A stretch of DNA of 64,000 nt from Photobacterium sp. Ph5. Lineage in GTDB: Bacteria; Pseudomonadota; Gammaproteobacteria; Enterobacterales; Vibrionaceae. The DNA lies in contig NZ_JADQAQ010000005.1 of assembly GCF_022129445.1 (NCBI RefSeq), positions 73,322 to 137,321 on the forward strand, in the 5' to 3' direction. The position numbers and the translations under genes were made by a program. The notes beneath the pieces were generated by a model. That model made no database searches and was not told where the DNA came from. It saw nothing but the letters and a program-made list of their open reading frames with translations. How positions within the stretch are numbered: the first letter of the stretch is position 1; each line of letters begins with the position of its first letter. Shown piece after piece: positions 30,705 to 41,023 of the stretch.

Positions 30705-33700
30705 TTAGTCAAAAGAAGGTTTAGTCATTGGTGCTGCAGCACTGTTTGTTGCTGTTTGGCTACCCGCTGCACGTGTATTAGTACGTTCGCGTAATGGTGC
30801 CGCTTGAACAACAGAGCCTGAAACATGTTCTTCAGGTGCTGGCGCTTTTGTCATTGCAGAAGCTGCATGGAAACCACGAGGTGATGTTGCCATTACAGCT
30901 GTTGCTACAGCAGGTAAATCAATAACCTGAGTTGCAGGTGATTTTATCTCAACTGTCTCTTGTGTTTCGATTTCCGGTGCTGTTACTTCTTCAACAATAA
31001 CAGGTTGCTCGATCACTTGCTCAGCAGCAGGTTCTGACTTCATTTCCACTGTTGTTTCTTCTGCTGTATAGCGTGGGAAGACTTTACCCATCGCTAATTC
31101 AGGAATTGCAACACCAGAAAGTTGTGTCGTTTCAACTGCAATTACTTCTGATTTTGCTTCTACAACTGGTGTATTAATGATGATGTCATTTGTTTCAACA
31201 TCATCAATTACATCAGCAATATCGGCTTTATCTTCTGTGATGTTTTGCTCAACAGTTGCTTCAACGGCTGGCTTGATACGAGACCAAACTTTACCCATTG
31301 CCATTTCAGGAATTGCTACACCTGAAGTTGGACGAACTGTTTTTGGTTTTTCAACGATAGAAACAACATTGACCATCTCGCTAATGCTATCAGTTGATTG
31401 ATTAGCTGCCAGTTCAATGGCGTTTGCTTCTTCATTAGTAACAAAGTCAGACTTCTCGACACGTGTATCACGCATACGACGACGACGTTGACCACTTGCA
31501 CGTAAATGACGTGGTGAGCGACGATTACGACGTTGAGTGCCTTCTTGTTCTGCGTTGTCACTTTGCTCGTCAGTCAAACCCTGAATTTGTTCAGGTTTGT
31601 CTTGTGCTTCTTTAGCAATGCTAGTGCCTAACGCCATTAATGGTGATGGTGTCTGTTCAACAGCTTCAACGTTTTCTACAGTATTAACAGCAATATTTTG
31701 TTGTTCAACTGACTTTTCAACATTATCTGTGATACGTACTTTTTTACGAAGTTGGCGACGCTGGCGACGTTGCTTCACTTTTACCGCTTTTTCTTCGTTG
31801 TCACGTTGAGTATCAGCAGGTTGTTCAGTTGCTGCTTTTGCTGTTTGCTCGTTTTGTTGTTGACGTTGCTGCTTTTGCGCTTGAATTTCTTCTTTACGAG
31901 ACTGACGCTTTTGCTCTTTCGCTTCATCGTTATTACGGTTTTGGCGAGGTGCTTTTGCAGCCTTGTCGTTTTGCTGTTGACGGTCTTGACGGTTTTTGTC
32001 ATTACGGTCATTGCGGCGACGATTTTGGCGTTGCTCGTTATTACGCTCTTGACGTTCGTCATTGTTTTCAACATCGTTGTTATCTTGTCGATTATTACGA
32101 CGGTTGTTATCTCGATTGTTGTCACGGTTATTACGACGGTTGTCAGAACGATCGTTGCGACGGGTATTGTTGCGACGATTATTCTGATTGTTGCTTTGCT
32201 CTGCTTTTGCTTCAACAGGCTTCTCTTGTTGCTGTTCAGGGCTACCTGAGAAGAATGATGCTAATACAGAGAAGAAGCGACTAAGTAAACCAGGCTTTTG
32301 TGGCGTTGTTGCTGTTGGCTTCGCCGTTGCTTTCGGAGCCGGTTTAGCTGTCGGTTTTGCAACAGGTGCTGGTTGTTTTGGCGCTGTGAAACCTTGAAGT
32401 ACTGGCTCTTCACGCTTTTTGATTACGCGCTCAGGTTGTGGTGCTTCAATTGCCTCTGCTTCTTTTAGTGCTTCTAACGTTTTAGGGATATGGTATGAAA
32501 GTGTATCTTGCTCTTCACCTTCACGAATACGCAGTACTTCAAAGTGCGGCGTTTCCATATCAGAGTTAGGAACGATGACAACACGTACACCGTGGTACTT
32601 TTCAATGTGTTGAACTGAACGACGTTTTTCGTTTAGAAGGTACGAGGCTACAGGCACAGGTACAATAGCAAGTACTTGTGAGCTGTTATCTTTCAGTGCT
32701 TCTTCTTCGATCAGACGTAAAATTGATAGCGATAGTGATTCATTATCACGAACAACACCAGTACCAGTACAACGAGGACAAACGTGGTGGCTTGCTTCTG
32801 CAAGAGAAGGGCTTAGACGCTGACGTGACATTTCAAGTAGACCGAAACGCGAGATTCGACCGATCTGAACACGTGCGCGATCCATACGAACAGCTTCACG
32901 TAAACGGTTTTCAACTTCGCGTTGGTGGCGAACAGGCGTCATATCAATAAAATCGATAACAACCAGACCACCTAAGTCACGTAGACGCAATTGACGTGCA
33001 ATTTCATCTGCCGCTTCTAAGTTTGTCTGTAATGCCGTTTCTTCAATATCGCCGCCCTTTGTAGCACGAGCTGAGTTGATATCGATAGACGTTAACGCTT
33101 CTGTTGGGTCAATAACAACAGAACCACCTGAAGGTAAACGAACTTCGCGCTGGAACGCAGAGTCAATTTGGCTTTCGATTTGGTAGTGGCTAAATAGTGG
33201 AACTTCACCTTCGTAACGCTTAACACGAGATAAGAAATCAGGACGAACCAATTTAATATGATCACGTGCGCGGTCGAAAATTTTCGGGCTATCGATCAGA
33301 ATTTCACCGATGTCACGACGTAAATAATCGCGGATAGCACGAGCAATCACGTTACTTTCTTGGTGGATAAGAAACGGTGCTGATTGTGAATCGGCTGCTT
33401 CTTTTACTGCATTCCAATGGTTAAGTAGAACGTTTAAATCCCACTCAAGCTCTTCACCTGATTTCCCCACACCAGCTGTACGAACGATTAGACCCATACC
33501 TTGCGGTAGGTCTAATGTACTTAGTGCTGCTTTAAGTTGGGTGCGCTCTTCACCTTCGATACGACGAGAAATACCGCCAGCACGAGGATTATTAGGCATT
33601 AAAACAAGGTAACTACCTGCTAGAGAGATAAAAGTAGTAAGGGCTGCGCCTTTGTTTCCGCGTTCTTCTTTATCAACTTGAACGATAACTTCTTGGCCTT

Positions 33701-33986
33701 CTTTTAGGACTTCCTTGATATTAGGACGACCTTGGTAAGAATAATTGGCAGGGAAGTAATCTTTCGCAACTTCTTTAAGAGGAAGGAAACCATGACGCTC
33801 TGCACCATAGTCAACGAACGCTGCTTCCAGGCTTGGTTCGATGCGTGTGATGCGGCCTTTGTATATATTTGCTTTTTTAGATTCGTGACCAGGGCTTTCG
33901 ATATCAAGATCAAATAGCTTTTGGCCATCAACTAATGCGACGCGCAACTCTTCCTTCTGAGTTGCGTTAATCAACATTCTTTTCAT
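30705..33986 (-). CDS. rne: Ribonuclease E
   Basis: Essential endonuclease that starts mRNA decay, processes 9S rRNA and tRNAs and scaffolds the degradosome at the membrane. 1093 residues. The catalytic half (about 1-520) begins [18 protein letters not shown], carries the S1 domain (35-125), the DNase I-like region with VVIDFIDM (about 344) and the Zn-link CPRCTGTG (near 404). The C-terminal half is low complexity: an Arg/Asn/Asp/Gln-rich stretch (about 600-760) and a diverged tail with two copies of SGVAIPExAMGKV (about 886 and 955). A basic/hydrophobic segment [14 protein letters not shown] near 567 is the probable membrane-targeting helix. Confidence 0.97.
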   Translation of the reverse strand: MKRMLINATQKEELRVALVDGQKLFDLDIESPGHESKKANIYKGRITRIEPSLEAAFVDYGAERHGFLPLKEVAKDYFPANYSYQGRPNIKEVLKEGQEVIVQVDKEERGNKGAALTTFISLAGSYLVLMPNNPRAGGISRRIEGEERTQLKAALSTLDLPQGMGLIVRTAGVGKSGEELEWDLNVLLNHWNAVKEAADSQSAPFLIHQESNVIARAIRDYLRRDIGEILIDSPKIFDRARDHIKLVRPDFLSRVKRYEGEVPLFSHYQIESQIDSAFQREVRLPSGGSVVIDPTEALTSIDINSARATKGGDIEETALQTNLEAADEIARQLRLRDLGGLVVIDFIDMTPVRHQREVENRLREAVRMDRARVQIGRISRFGLLEMSRQRLSPSLAEASHHVCPRCTGTGVVRDNESLSLSILRLIEEEALKDNSSQVLAIVPVPVASYLLNEKRRSVQHIEKYHGVRVVIVPNSDMETPHFEVLRIREGEEQDTLSYHIPKTLEALKEAEAIEAPQPERVIKKREEPVLQGFTAPKQPAPVAKPTAKPAPKATAKPTATTPQKPGLLSRFFSVLASFFSGSPEQQQEKPVEAKAEQSNNQNNRRNNTRRNDRSDNRRNNRDNNRDNNRRNNRQDNNDVENNDERQERNNEQRQNRRRNDRNDKNRQDRQQQNDKAAKAPRQNRNNDEAKEQKRQSRKEEIQAQKQQRQQQNEQTAKAATEQPADTQRDNEEKAVKVKQRRQRRQLRKKVRITDNVEKSVEQQNIAVNTVENVEAVEQTPSPLMALGTSIAKEAQDKPEQIQGLTDEQSDNAEQEGTQRRNRRSPRHLRASGQRRRRMRDTRVEKSDFVTNEEANAIELAANQSTDSISEMVNVVSIVEKPKTVRPTSGVAIPEMAMGKVWSRIKPAVEATVEQNITEDKADIADVIDDVETNDIIINTPVVEAKSEVIAVETTQLSGVAIPELAMGKVFPRYTAEETTVEMKSEPAAEQVIEQPVIVEEVTAPEIETQETVEIKSPATQVIDLPAVATAVMATSPRGFHAASAMTKAPAPEEHVSGSVVQAAPLRERTNTRAAGSQTATNSAAAPMTKPSFD

Positions 33987-34049
33987 TATATTGTACTCAT
34001 TTATTGTCGTTGTATTAGTACGCTAGTTACATCTATTTTTTGATGGCGC

Positions 34050-34215
34050 CGGACTCCAAGTCTGATGTACGGTTGCAACCTCACGGTTGGAATGCAGGAG
34101 TGCTTTTTGGCCACACTTATCAGCCAACTGTATGTGAGATGGTTAGATCTAAAAAATACAGCTGGTATCACCACATTGAAGTGGTTGTATCTGTCACATC
34201 AAAAAAAAATGTAAT
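34050..34215 (-). promoter_or_regulatory. Structured rne 5' leader, likely autoregulatory element
   Basis: The minus-strand region before rne is long and rich in hairpins: CAACC-GTGA-GGTTG (34076-34089), TTGGC...GCCAA (34107-34127), GACT...AGTC (34052-34062) and ACCAC...GTGGT (about 34171-34184). In E. coli RNase E binds hairpins in its own leader and degrades the mRNA (Rfam rne5). Homology to that element is inferred from position and structure, not aligned. The 436-base gap to rluC is thereby largely explained. Confidence 0.55.
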
Positions 34216-34422
34216 TTGACGCACTAAAAAAAACTCCGATAACCCTAACGTCTTACGCCATTTGCTGCGTTTATTATCTGAGTTGTATAAAAAATAGCCA
34301 TAAAGATGATCATGTGCTCATCTTGTCAGTGAAGTAGACAAAAAAACCTACCTCAGCACACAATGATAGCAGGCTCACTTTTTTGCGGCAATCTGCTTTA
34401 TTTGCGTGATACAATCAAACCC

Positions 34423-35367
34423 ATGACAGAAGATAAACCTAAAGTGCAATTCATCGACATTAGCGATGACTTTGCAGGCCAGCGGATTGATAACTTTCTC
34501 CGCGCGAGGCTTAAAAACGTACCAAAAAGTATGATTTACCGCATTTTGCGTAAAGGCGAGGTGCGAGTAAACAAAAAACGTATTAAACCTGAATATAAAT
34601 TGCAGGATGGTGATCTAGTACGCGTACCGCCGGTTTTTGTTCCTGAAAAAGAAGAACAAGCACCGGTAAGCACCAAGTTGAATAAGGTTGCGGAATTAGA
34701 ACATTGCATCATCTACGAAGATGATCATATGTTAATTCTGAATAAACCATCAGGAACGGCTGTTCATGGTGGCAGTGGCTTAAAGTTTGGCGCGATTGAA
34801 GCGTTACGAGCCTTACGTCCTGATGCGCGATTTTTAGAACTGGTTCACCGTATTGACCGTGATACCTCGGGCATTTTGTTAGTGGCAAAGAAGCGTTCAG
34901 CTCTTCGTCAACTGCAAGAGCAATTTAGAAATAAAACGGTGCAGAAATATTACTTCGCTTTAGTAATGGGAGAATGGAAAGCGAATTGCAGAAAAGTCAC
35001 TGCACCGTTGTTAAAAAATGAAGTAAATAGCATTGTGCGCGTTAACCCGCAAGGTAAAGCGTCTGATACGCGTTTTAAAGTATTAGAGCGCTTCCCACAG
35101 GCGACATTAGTACAAGCTAGCCCTGTTACAGGGCGTACACACCAGATCCGTGTGCATTGTCAGTATGAAGGCAATCCTATTGCTTGGGATGATCGTTATG
35201 GTGATCCACGTTTTGATGCTTACACCAAAAAAACAGGTTTAGGGCGTTTGTTCCTTCATGCTGCAAATATCAAATTTACGCATCCTAGTACGGGTGAAGC
35301 GATGGATATTAGCGCGCCAATGGAACCGGTTTTAGAACGTTGTTTGGAAAAGCTACGTCAAATGTAA
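34423..35367 (+). CDS. rluC: 23S rRNA pseudouridine synthase RluC
   Basis: Makes pseudouridines at 955, 2504 and 2580 of 23S rRNA (E. coli numbering). 314 residues from ATG 34423 (MTEDKPKVQFIDI). The S4 RNA-binding domain spans about 22-80 (RIDNFLRARLKNVPKSMIYR). The catalytic Asp lies in HRIDRDTSGILLVAKK near residue 146. It diverges from rne across the long rne leader, as in E. coli. A longer frame opening at 34363 starts with sequence unlike the family. Confidence 0.95.
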   Translation: MTEDKPKVQFIDISDDFAGQRIDNFLRARLKNVPKSMIYRILRKGEVRVNKKRIKPEYKLQDGDLVRVPPVFVPEKEEQAPVSTKLNKVAELEHCIIYEDDHMLILNKPSGTAVHGGSGLKFGAIEALRALRPDARFLELVHRIDRDTSGILLVAKKRSALRQLQEQFRNKTVQKYYFALVMGEWKANCRKVTAPLLKNEVNSIVRVNPQGKASDTRFKVLERFPQATLVQASPVTGRTHQIRVHCQYEGNPIAWDDRYGDPRFDAYTKKTGLGRLFLHAANIKFTHPSTGEAMDISAPMEPVLERCLEKLRQM

Positions 35368-35375
35368 TCAAAGTG

Positions 35376-35406
35376 AAAGGCGAGGAAATAGTCTCGCCTT
35401 TTGTTT
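35376..35406 (+). terminator. Terminator of rluC
   Basis: AAAGGCGAG / CTCGCCTTT perfect stem followed by TGTTTG, nine bases after the stop; also able to serve the convergent maf gene weakly. Confidence 0.75.
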
Positions 35407-35430
35407 GCACTAATGTTAGTGACGTAAGTC

Positions 35431-36012
35431 TTATAAGACAGAAATGCCCTCATTAGCTAACATCTCAGTTAATGCAATTAAAGGTAATCCTACGAGCGTG
35501 TTAGGATCGCGCCCTTCAAGTTTTTCAAATAGTGCTATTCCTAACCCTTCACTTTTAAAACTCCCAGCACAATATAAAGGTTGTTCTTTTCTCACATAAT
35601 TCTCAATTTGTTGTGGCGTTAGTGTTTTAAAGTGAACATGGAATGGCTCACAAATAACCTGTGTTGATTGTGTTTTTGCATTGTAAACACATAACCCTGT
35701 GTAAAAGGTTATGGTTTTGCCACTCGCAGCTTGCAATTGTCTGCAAGCATTTTCTTCTGTATGAGGTTTACCTAATATTTTTCCATCGATAATACAGACT
35801 TGATCCGATCCTATAATAAGAGAATCAGGATAGATGTTGGCGCAAGCTTTGGCTTTTAATTGTGCAAGTCGACAGACTAATTCTTGGGCTGACTCTGTGG
35901 GTAATGCCGTCTCATCAGTTTCAGGGCTTGCTGTCTCAAAAGGGATAGCTAACTTTTCGAGTAGCATTTTTCTAAAAGGCGAGGTTGATGCCAGTAATAA
36001 TGGTTGTGTCAT
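35431..36012 (-). CDS. yceF: Maf-like nucleotide pyrophosphatase (YceF type)
   Basis: House-cleaning pyrophosphatase of the Maf/HAM1 superfamily; the YceF subgroup hydrolyses 7-methyl-GTP. 193 residues. The P-loop-like [16 protein letters not shown] start, the [12 protein letters not shown] segment, [17 protein letters not shown] and the C-terminal [13 protein letters not shown] are family motifs. It lies between rluC and yceD on the opposite strand, as in E. coli. Confidence 0.94.
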   Translation of the reverse strand: MTQPLLLASTSPFRKMLLEKLAIPFETASPETDETALPTESAQELVCRLAQLKAKACANIYPDSLIIGSDQVCIIDGKILGKPHTEENACRQLQAASGKTITFYTGLCVYNAKTQSTQVICEPFHVHFKTLTPQQIENYVRKEQPLYCAGSFKSEGLGIALFEKLEGRDPNTLVGLPLIALTEMLANEGISVL

Positions 36013-36432
36013 AACAATGTTCTACGTATTTAGAGTGAATTTTAATAGAACAATGATATAGGAAGTTTCGCTATGATTGCTGTAACTTTTATTCGCATAA
36101 TATTGAATTGATATTGTTGTATTACGGTTGTTTCATTCTACGATTCGGTGTATGTTCCCGCACAATTGTTAGATGCCCAATTAAAATAATGACAATACCC
36201 ATATTACTGAAATGTTCGTGGGTTATTGGTATGACAAGTGCTGTACTAATACCATTTATTAGTTGGTTTTTACGCTAGGTTGGGTGTTATTTCATCGATT
36301 GTTATGATGCTATCAAGTGATTGAGTAGCAGACATTTATAATTTTATTACGGAGATGCGGTGTTGAAGCGTTTTGTAATTTTCATCACAGCATGAGAATT
36401 GGTCAAAAGCTGTTAAATCACACACATTTCCT
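36013..36432. other. maf-yceD divergent intergenic region
   Basis: About 420 AT-rich bases between divergent genes. Apart from the yceD promoter at its right end I see only weak dyads, such as ACTAATA/TATTAGT near 36245. No small gene is supported. Confidence 0.4.
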
Positions 36433-36461
36433 TTGACTCAAACAGACTATAAGGCTAATAT
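36433..36461 (+). promoter_or_regulatory. Strong sigma-70 promoter of yceD-rpmF with GC-rich discriminator
   Basis: TTGACT (36433-36438), 17-base spacer, TAATAT (36456-36461), then TCGCGCCCT and the yceD ATG at 36471. Transcription should start at about 36468, so the mRNA would carry almost no leader. The CGCGCC discriminator resembles growth-rate/ppGpp-controlled ribosomal promoters. Confidence 0.7.
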
Positions 36462-36470
36462 TCGCGCCCT

Positions 36471-36989
36471 ATGCAAAAGGTAAAATTGCCGCTAAAGGTA
36501 GATCCAGTACGCACAGCACAAAAAAGACTCGATTATGATGGCATCATCAAAGCCGATCTTTTGTCTCGCTTAGCTGAATCAACCCAGAGCGTAATAAGTG
36601 ATGCAAACGTCAACTTGTCTTTTGACCTTGACCAACGTCGTATTCCTTTCATCCGCGGTATCGCAGATGTAGACGTGATGTTGACCTGTCAGCGATGTCA
36701 GGGAGAATTTCCACACCATATTCATGTGGAATTCTGTTATAGTCCGGTTCGCAACGAAGAAGCCGTAGATGAGTTACCGGAAGCCTATGAGCCGACAATC
36801 GTCGACGAAAATGGCGAGATCAACTTGATTCAACTCGTTGAAGACGAATTGATTCTGGAATTACCACAAGTCGCAATGCACGACGATGCTGATTGTAAAA
36901 TTGGCTCGAAGAACATGTCTTTTGGTGAGATCCCCGTTGCTGATGAGCGTCCGAATCCGTTTGCAGTATTGAAAAATCTTAAGAGTTAA
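36471..36989 (+). CDS. yceD: YceD, 23S rRNA accumulation protein (DUF177)
   Basis: 172-residue DUF177 protein linked to 23S rRNA accumulation and always found before rpmF. It starts [20 protein letters not shown], the same start as E. coli YceD. A CxxC (CQRC, about 74-77) and the [16 protein letters not shown] core are present, and it ends [13 protein letters not shown] as in the family. It is the first gene of the yceD-rpmF-plsX-fab cluster; the rpmF ATG follows 20 bases after its stop. No Shine-Dalgarno site is possible if the predicted promoter is right. Confidence 0.95.
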   Translation: MQKVKLPLKVDPVRTAQKRLDYDGIIKADLLSRLAESTQSVISDANVNLSFDLDQRRIPFIRGIADVDVMLTCQRCQGEFPHHIHVEFCYSPVRNEEAVDELPEAYEPTIVDENGEINLIQLVEDELILELPQVAMHDDADCKIGSKNMSFGEIPVADERPNPFAVLKNLKS

Positions 36990-37009
36990 ATTTAACAGGA
37001 GTAGGGTTA

Positions 37010-37180
37010 ATGGCCGTACAAAAGAGCAAAAAATCACGTGCAGCACGTGGTATGCGTCGTTCACACGATGCCCTAACTACAGCAGCAGTTTCTGTAGATA
37101 AAGCATCTGGTGAGACTCACCTACGTCACCACGTGACAGCTGACGGTTTCTACCGTGGCCGCAAGGTTATCAACAAGTAA
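37010..37180 (+). CDS. rpmF: 50S ribosomal protein L32
   Basis: 56-residue ribosomal protein, starting [20 protein letters not shown] and ending YRGRKVINK, both typical of proteobacterial L32. This form lacks the zinc CxxC pairs of some L32 proteins. AGGAG lies about nine bases upstream of the ATG. It sits between yceD and plsX with short gaps, coupling ribosome and lipid synthesis in one transcript. Confidence 0.98.
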   Translation: MAVQKSKKSRAARGMRRSHDALTTAAVSVDKASGETHLRHHVTADGFYRGRKVINK

Positions 37181-37192
37181 GGTTGAACCTTG

Positions 37193-38215
37193 ATGGGTCT
37201 TACCGTTGCACTTGATGCAATGGGCGGGGATTTCGGTCCTCAAGTAACAGTGCCTGCCGCCGTGCAGGCACTGTTGCATTCGCCTGAGCTCAAACTGATT
37301 CTTTTTGGTGATCTAAGTGCAATCACTGCGCAGTTAACTCTCCTCAATAAGCTTAATCATCCTCGGCTGACTATCGTGCATTGCGATACCGTTATCGCCA
37401 ACGAAACCCGTCCATCACAAGCCCTTCGACATAGTAAAGGTTCATCTATGCGTATGGCATTAGATGCGGTTGCTGCAGGTCAAGCGGATGCATGTGTAAG
37501 CGCAGGTAATACTGGCGCACTCATGGCATTATCACGTTTTGTATTGAAGCAACTTCCGGGTGTTGAACGTCCTGCATTAATTTCAGCTATCCCTAATCGT
37601 GGTGACAATCCAACCTGGTTGCTTGATCTTGGCGCGAATGTGTCTTGTGATGCAGATACCTTATTTCAGTTTGCTGTTATGGGCTCTGTTCTGGCAGAAC
37701 AAACCTTGGGTACTACGCCACGTGTTGCATTATTAAATATCGGTGAAGAAGAGATCAAAGGTAATGATTTGGTCAAACGTTGTGCAGAGATGTTGATCCA
37801 ATCTCCTGATATTAATTATGTTGGTTACGTTGAAGGACATCAGCTTTATTCCGATAAAGCAGATGTGATCGTGTGTGATGGTTTCGTCGGTAATGTGAGT
37901 TTGAAGACAAGTGAAGGGGTCGCAAACTTATTTATTGAACGGATAAAGCACGCAATAGGTAGAAACCCAATTCGACGTATTATTGCTAAATGGCTGTTTA
38001 GTGAGCTATTTGAAGGCTTACAACAGTTGAACCCCGACCAGTATAACGGTGCAAGTCTGTTAGGATTGCGCGGTATTGTGGTTAAAAGCCATGGAAGTGC
38101 TGATACTGTCGCTTTCGCTCATGCGATAAGTGAAGCGGTTTACGAAGTTAAACGACAAATACCGAATAAAATCAGTGACCGTTTAGAAGAGGTCCTACTC
38201 GAGAGGCACTATTAG
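37193..38215 (+). CDS. plsX: Phosphate acyltransferase PlsX
   Basis: Converts acyl-ACP to acyl-phosphate for phospholipid synthesis. About 340 residues. Family motifs: [12 protein letters not shown] at the N-terminus, the ASxGSSM-type segment [25 protein letters not shown] near 100, [11 protein letters not shown], and [14 protein letters not shown] near 228. The start is ATG 37193; a TTG three bases earlier is equally possible. It follows rpmF by 12 bases and precedes fabH by 5, so these genes are cotranscribed. Confidence 0.97.
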   Translation: MGLTVALDAMGGDFGPQVTVPAAVQALLHSPELKLILFGDLSAITAQLTLLNKLNHPRLTIVHCDTVIANETRPSQALRHSKGSSMRMALDAVAAGQADACVSAGNTGALMALSRFVLKQLPGVERPALISAIPNRGDNPTWLLDLGANVSCDADTLFQFAVMGSVLAEQTLGTTPRVALLNIGEEEIKGNDLVKRCAEMLIQSPDINYVGYVEGHQLYSDKADVIVCDGFVGNVSLKTSEGVANLFIERIKHAIGRNPIRRIIAKWLFSELFEGLQQLNPDQYNGASLLGLRGIVVKSHGSADTVAFAHAISEAVYEVKRQIPNKISDRLEEVLLERHY

Positions 38216-38220
38216 TCTTC

Positions 38221-39177
38221 ATGTATAGCAAAATTCTAGGAACTGGCAGCTACCTGCCACAACAAGTACGCTCAAACGCGGACTTAGAAAAAATGGTAGA
38301 AACAACCGATGAGTGGATTGTGACACGAACAGGTATTCGTGAGCGTCGTATTTCGTCTGAAGATGAAACCGTTGCCGTGATGGGGTACCAAGCTTCGTTA
38401 AAGGCAATTGAGATGGCGGGCATCGATAAAGAAGATATCGATTTGATCATTGTTGCCACCTCTAGCGCCAGCCATTCATTCCCATCATCAGCTTGCCAAG
38501 TGCAAGGTATGCTAGATATTAAGGGCTGTCCTGCATTTGATTTATCAGCAGCATGTACAGGTTTTGTTTACGCGTTAAGTGTTGCAGATCAACATATCAA
38601 AACGGGTATGGCGAAAAATGTACTTGTTATCGGCTCTGATGCACTGTCTCATAGCTGTGATCCTGAAGATCGCTCAACCATTATTCTATTTGGTGATGCG
38701 GCAGGGGCCGTTGTGATCGGTGCAAGTGAAGAACCAGGTATTATTTCAACGCATTTATATGCTGATGGTCATTTTGGTGGTTTATTGAGTCTAGCTGTGC
38801 CAGAGCATGGTAAAGATTTTGATGCTAACAAGTGGCTTTACATGGCAGGTAACGAAGTGTTTAAAGTAGCGGTAACACAGTTATCTAACTTAGTAAAAAA
38901 CACTCTTGCCGAAAATAATATGGATAAATCAGAGCTTGATTGGCTAGTTCCTCATCAAGCAAATATGCGTATTATCTCAGCGACAGCGAAAAAGTTATCA
39001 ATGTCGATGGATCAAGTTGTAGTTACACTTGATCGTCATGGCAATACATCAGCAGCAACAGTACCAACAGCATTGGATGAAGCTGTGCGTGATGGCCGTA
39101 TTCAACGTGGTCAAACATTATTATTAGAAGCGTTTGGTGGCGGGTTTACTTGGGGCTCCGCATTAGTGAAATTTTAA
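38221..39177 (+). CDS. fabH: 3-oxoacyl-ACP synthase III (KAS III)
   Basis: Starts each fatty-acid chain by condensing acetyl-CoA with malonyl-ACP. 318 residues. The catalytic triad is visible: Cys in [12 protein letters not shown] (near 113), His in [12 protein letters not shown] (near 245) and Asn in [10 protein letters not shown] (near 275). The C-terminal [13 protein letters not shown] is typical of FabH. It follows plsX directly. Confidence 0.97.
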   Translation: MYSKILGTGSYLPQQVRSNADLEKMVETTDEWIVTRTGIRERRISSEDETVAVMGYQASLKAIEMAGIDKEDIDLIIVATSSASHSFPSSACQVQGMLDIKGCPAFDLSAACTGFVYALSVADQHIKTGMAKNVLVIGSDALSHSCDPEDRSTIILFGDAAGAVVIGASEEPGIISTHLYADGHFGGLLSLAVPEHGKDFDANKWLYMAGNEVFKVAVTQLSNLVKNTLAENNMDKSELDWLVPHQANMRIISATAKKLSMSMDQVVVTLDRHGNTSAATVPTALDEAVRDGRIQRGQTLLLEAFGGGFTWGSALVKF

Positions 39178-39215
39178 TCTATTGATTAAAAGTTATGCAT
39201 TGCTTTTATTTTTAG

Positions 39216-39254
39216 TGCATTAAAACTAATAAAAGATATATTAGTTTTAATGCA
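39216..39254. repeat. Perfect 15-bp inverted repeat between fabH and fabD
   Basis: TGCATTAAAACTAAT (39216-39230) and ATTAGTTTTAATGCA (39240-39254) are exact complements around a nine-base loop. No T-run follows (TATTAATCG), so it is either an RNA stem that processes or attenuates the fab transcript, or an operator. A second short palindrome follows at 39263-39277. Confidence 0.6.
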
Positions 39255-39262
39255 TATTAATC

Positions 39263-39277
39263 GACTAATGATTAGTC
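39263..39277. promoter_or_regulatory. 15-bp palindrome before fabD
   Basis: GACTAATGATTAGTC is a perfect dyad around one base, 20 bases upstream of the fabD ATG and eight bases after the preceding inverted repeat. The core ACTAAT/ATTAGT is shared with that repeat. Candidate binding site; regulator unknown. Confidence 0.35.
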
Positions 39278-39296
39278 AATAAAGAAGGATTCTCGA

Positions 39297-40226
39297 ATGT
39301 CTAAGTTCGCGATTGTTTTCCCAGGTCAGGGCTCTCAAACCGTTGGTATGCTAGCCGAGTTAGTAGAACAATTTGATGTGGTTAAAGAAACGTTCTCTGA
39401 GGCATCTGATGCACTTGGTTACGACCTTTGGTCGCTGGTTCAAAACGGCCCAGTAGAAGATTTAAATCAAACACAACGCACTCAGCCAGCATTGTTAACA
39501 GCATCTGTTGCGATTTGGCGTGTATGGCAGCAGCAAGGTGGTGAGCAACCAACGCTACTTGCTGGTCACAGCCTTGGTGAATACTCTGCACTAGTATGTG
39601 CAGGTGTTATCGATTTTAAAGCTGCGGTAAAACTGGTTGAACTTCGTGGTCAACTAATGCAAGAAGCAGTACCGGCTGGTGTTGGTGCTATGTCTGCAAT
39701 TATCGGTCTTGATAACGACGCAATTGCGAAAGCCTGTGAAGAAGCGGCTCAAGGTGAAGTATGTTCTCCTGTGAACTTCAATTCACCGGGTCAGGTTGTT
39801 ATTGCGGGTAATAAAGAAGCGGTAGAGCGTGCAAACGTACTATGTAAAGAAGCGGGCGCTAAGCGTGCATTGCCTCTTCCTGTTTCTGTGCCCTCTCACT
39901 GCGCATTGATGAAACCTGCTGCGGATAAACTTGCAGTAGCACTAGAAGCTATCGAATTTAATGCACCGTCTGTACCTGTTATTAACAATGCTGACGTGGC
40001 AACAGAAACTGATCCTGCAGCTATTAAGCTTGCACTTGTTAAGCAGTTATACAGCCCAGTACGTTGGACTGAATCTGTTGAGCGCATGGCTGCAGAAGGT
40101 ATCGAAGAATTATTAGAAATGGGGCCAGGTAAAGTATTAACTGGCCTAACTAAGCGTATTGATCGCGCACTTAGCGGTGCTGCTGTTAATGATATTGCTT
40201 CATTAGAAGCAGCAATGACTAAGTAG
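39297..40226 (+). CDS. fabD: Malonyl-CoA:ACP transacylase
   Basis: Loads malonyl groups on ACP. 309 residues. Nucleophile Ser in AGHSLGEYSAL (near 92), the N-terminal FPGQGSQTVGM motif, catalytic His in PVSVPSHCALM (near 201) and the C-terminal GPGKVLTGL segment are all present. AAGGA lies ahead of the ATG. Second promoter or processing site possible upstream because of the inverted repeats there. Confidence 0.98.
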   Translation: MSKFAIVFPGQGSQTVGMLAELVEQFDVVKETFSEASDALGYDLWSLVQNGPVEDLNQTQRTQPALLTASVAIWRVWQQQGGEQPTLLAGHSLGEYSALVCAGVIDFKAAVKLVELRGQLMQEAVPAGVGAMSAIIGLDNDAIAKACEEAAQGEVCSPVNFNSPGQVVIAGNKEAVERANVLCKEAGAKRALPLPVSVPSHCALMKPAADKLAVALEAIEFNAPSVPVINNADVATETDPAAIKLALVKQLYSPVRWTESVERMAAEGIEELLEMGPGKVLTGLTKRIDRALSGAAVNDIASLEAAMTK

Positions 40227-40252
40227 TCATTAAGCTTTAAAGAGGATTTACA

Positions 40253-40987
40253 ATGAGCCTGGAAGGTAAAGTTGCACTAGTTACAGGTGCAAGCCGCGGT
40301 ATTGGTCGCGCAATTGCTGAAATTTTAGCAGAGCGTGGCGCAACAGTTATCGGTACTGCGACATCTGAAAGTGGTGCTGAAGCTATCAGTGCGTATCTTG
40401 GTGATAAAGGTAAAGGTCTTGCTCTTAACGTGACATCACCTGAGTCGATTGAATCAGTTTTAGCGCAGATTAAAGCAGATTTTGGCGATGTTGACATTTT
40501 AGTGAACAATGCTGGTATCACTCGTGATAATCTATTGATGCGTATGAAAGATGATGAGTGGCAAGATATTCTTGATACCAACTTAACATCTATCTTCCGC
40601 CTTTCTAAAGCAGTACTGCGTGCAATGATGAAAAAGCGTAATGGCCGTATCATCAGCATCGGTTCTGTTGTCGGCACTATGGGTAATGCGGGTCAAACCA
40701 ACTACGCAGCAGCAAAAGCTGGCCTATTAGGTTTCACTAAATCAATGGCACGCGAAGTAGCTTCTCGTGGTATTACTGTTAATGCAGTGGCTCCTGGTTT
40801 TATCGAAACCGATATGACTAAAGCACTGAATGATGATCAACGAGCAGCCACACTTGCAAATGTACCTGCTGGTCGTTTAGGTGATCCGCGTGAAATTGCA
40901 GCAGCTGTTGCATTTTTAGCCTCTGATGATGCTGCTTACGTAACGGGCGAAACTTTGCACGTTAACGGCGGTATGTACATGATTTAA
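40253..40987 (+). CDS. fabG: 3-oxoacyl-ACP reductase
   Basis: NADPH-dependent short-chain dehydrogenase of the elongation cycle. 244 residues. The nucleotide-binding TGASRGIGRAIAE (about 12-24), NNAGITRDNL (near 86), catalytic Ser in SIGSVVGTMG (138) and YAAAKAG with Tyr/Lys (151/155) are all visible. It follows fabD by 26 bases with AGAGGA upstream. Confidence 0.98.
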   Translation: MSLEGKVALVTGASRGIGRAIAEILAERGATVIGTATSESGAEAISAYLGDKGKGLALNVTSPESIESVLAQIKADFGDVDILVNNAGITRDNLLMRMKDDEWQDILDTNLTSIFRLSKAVLRAMMKKRNGRIISIGSVVGTMGNAGQTNYAAAKAGLLGFTKSMAREVASRGITVNAVAPGFIETDMTKALNDDQRAATLANVPAGRLGDPREIAAAVAFLASDDAAYVTGETLHVNGGMYMI

Positions 40988-41023
40988 TCAAAAGATTTGC
41001 AATACTTAATGACGCAAGTCAAA

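Noticed and set aside
31752-32284. Long open frames on the plus strand (up to 165 codons) opposite rne
   Set aside because: They are antisense images of the low-complexity Arg/Asn/Gln-rich RNase E tail; the products are unlike real proteins and have no ribosome-binding site.
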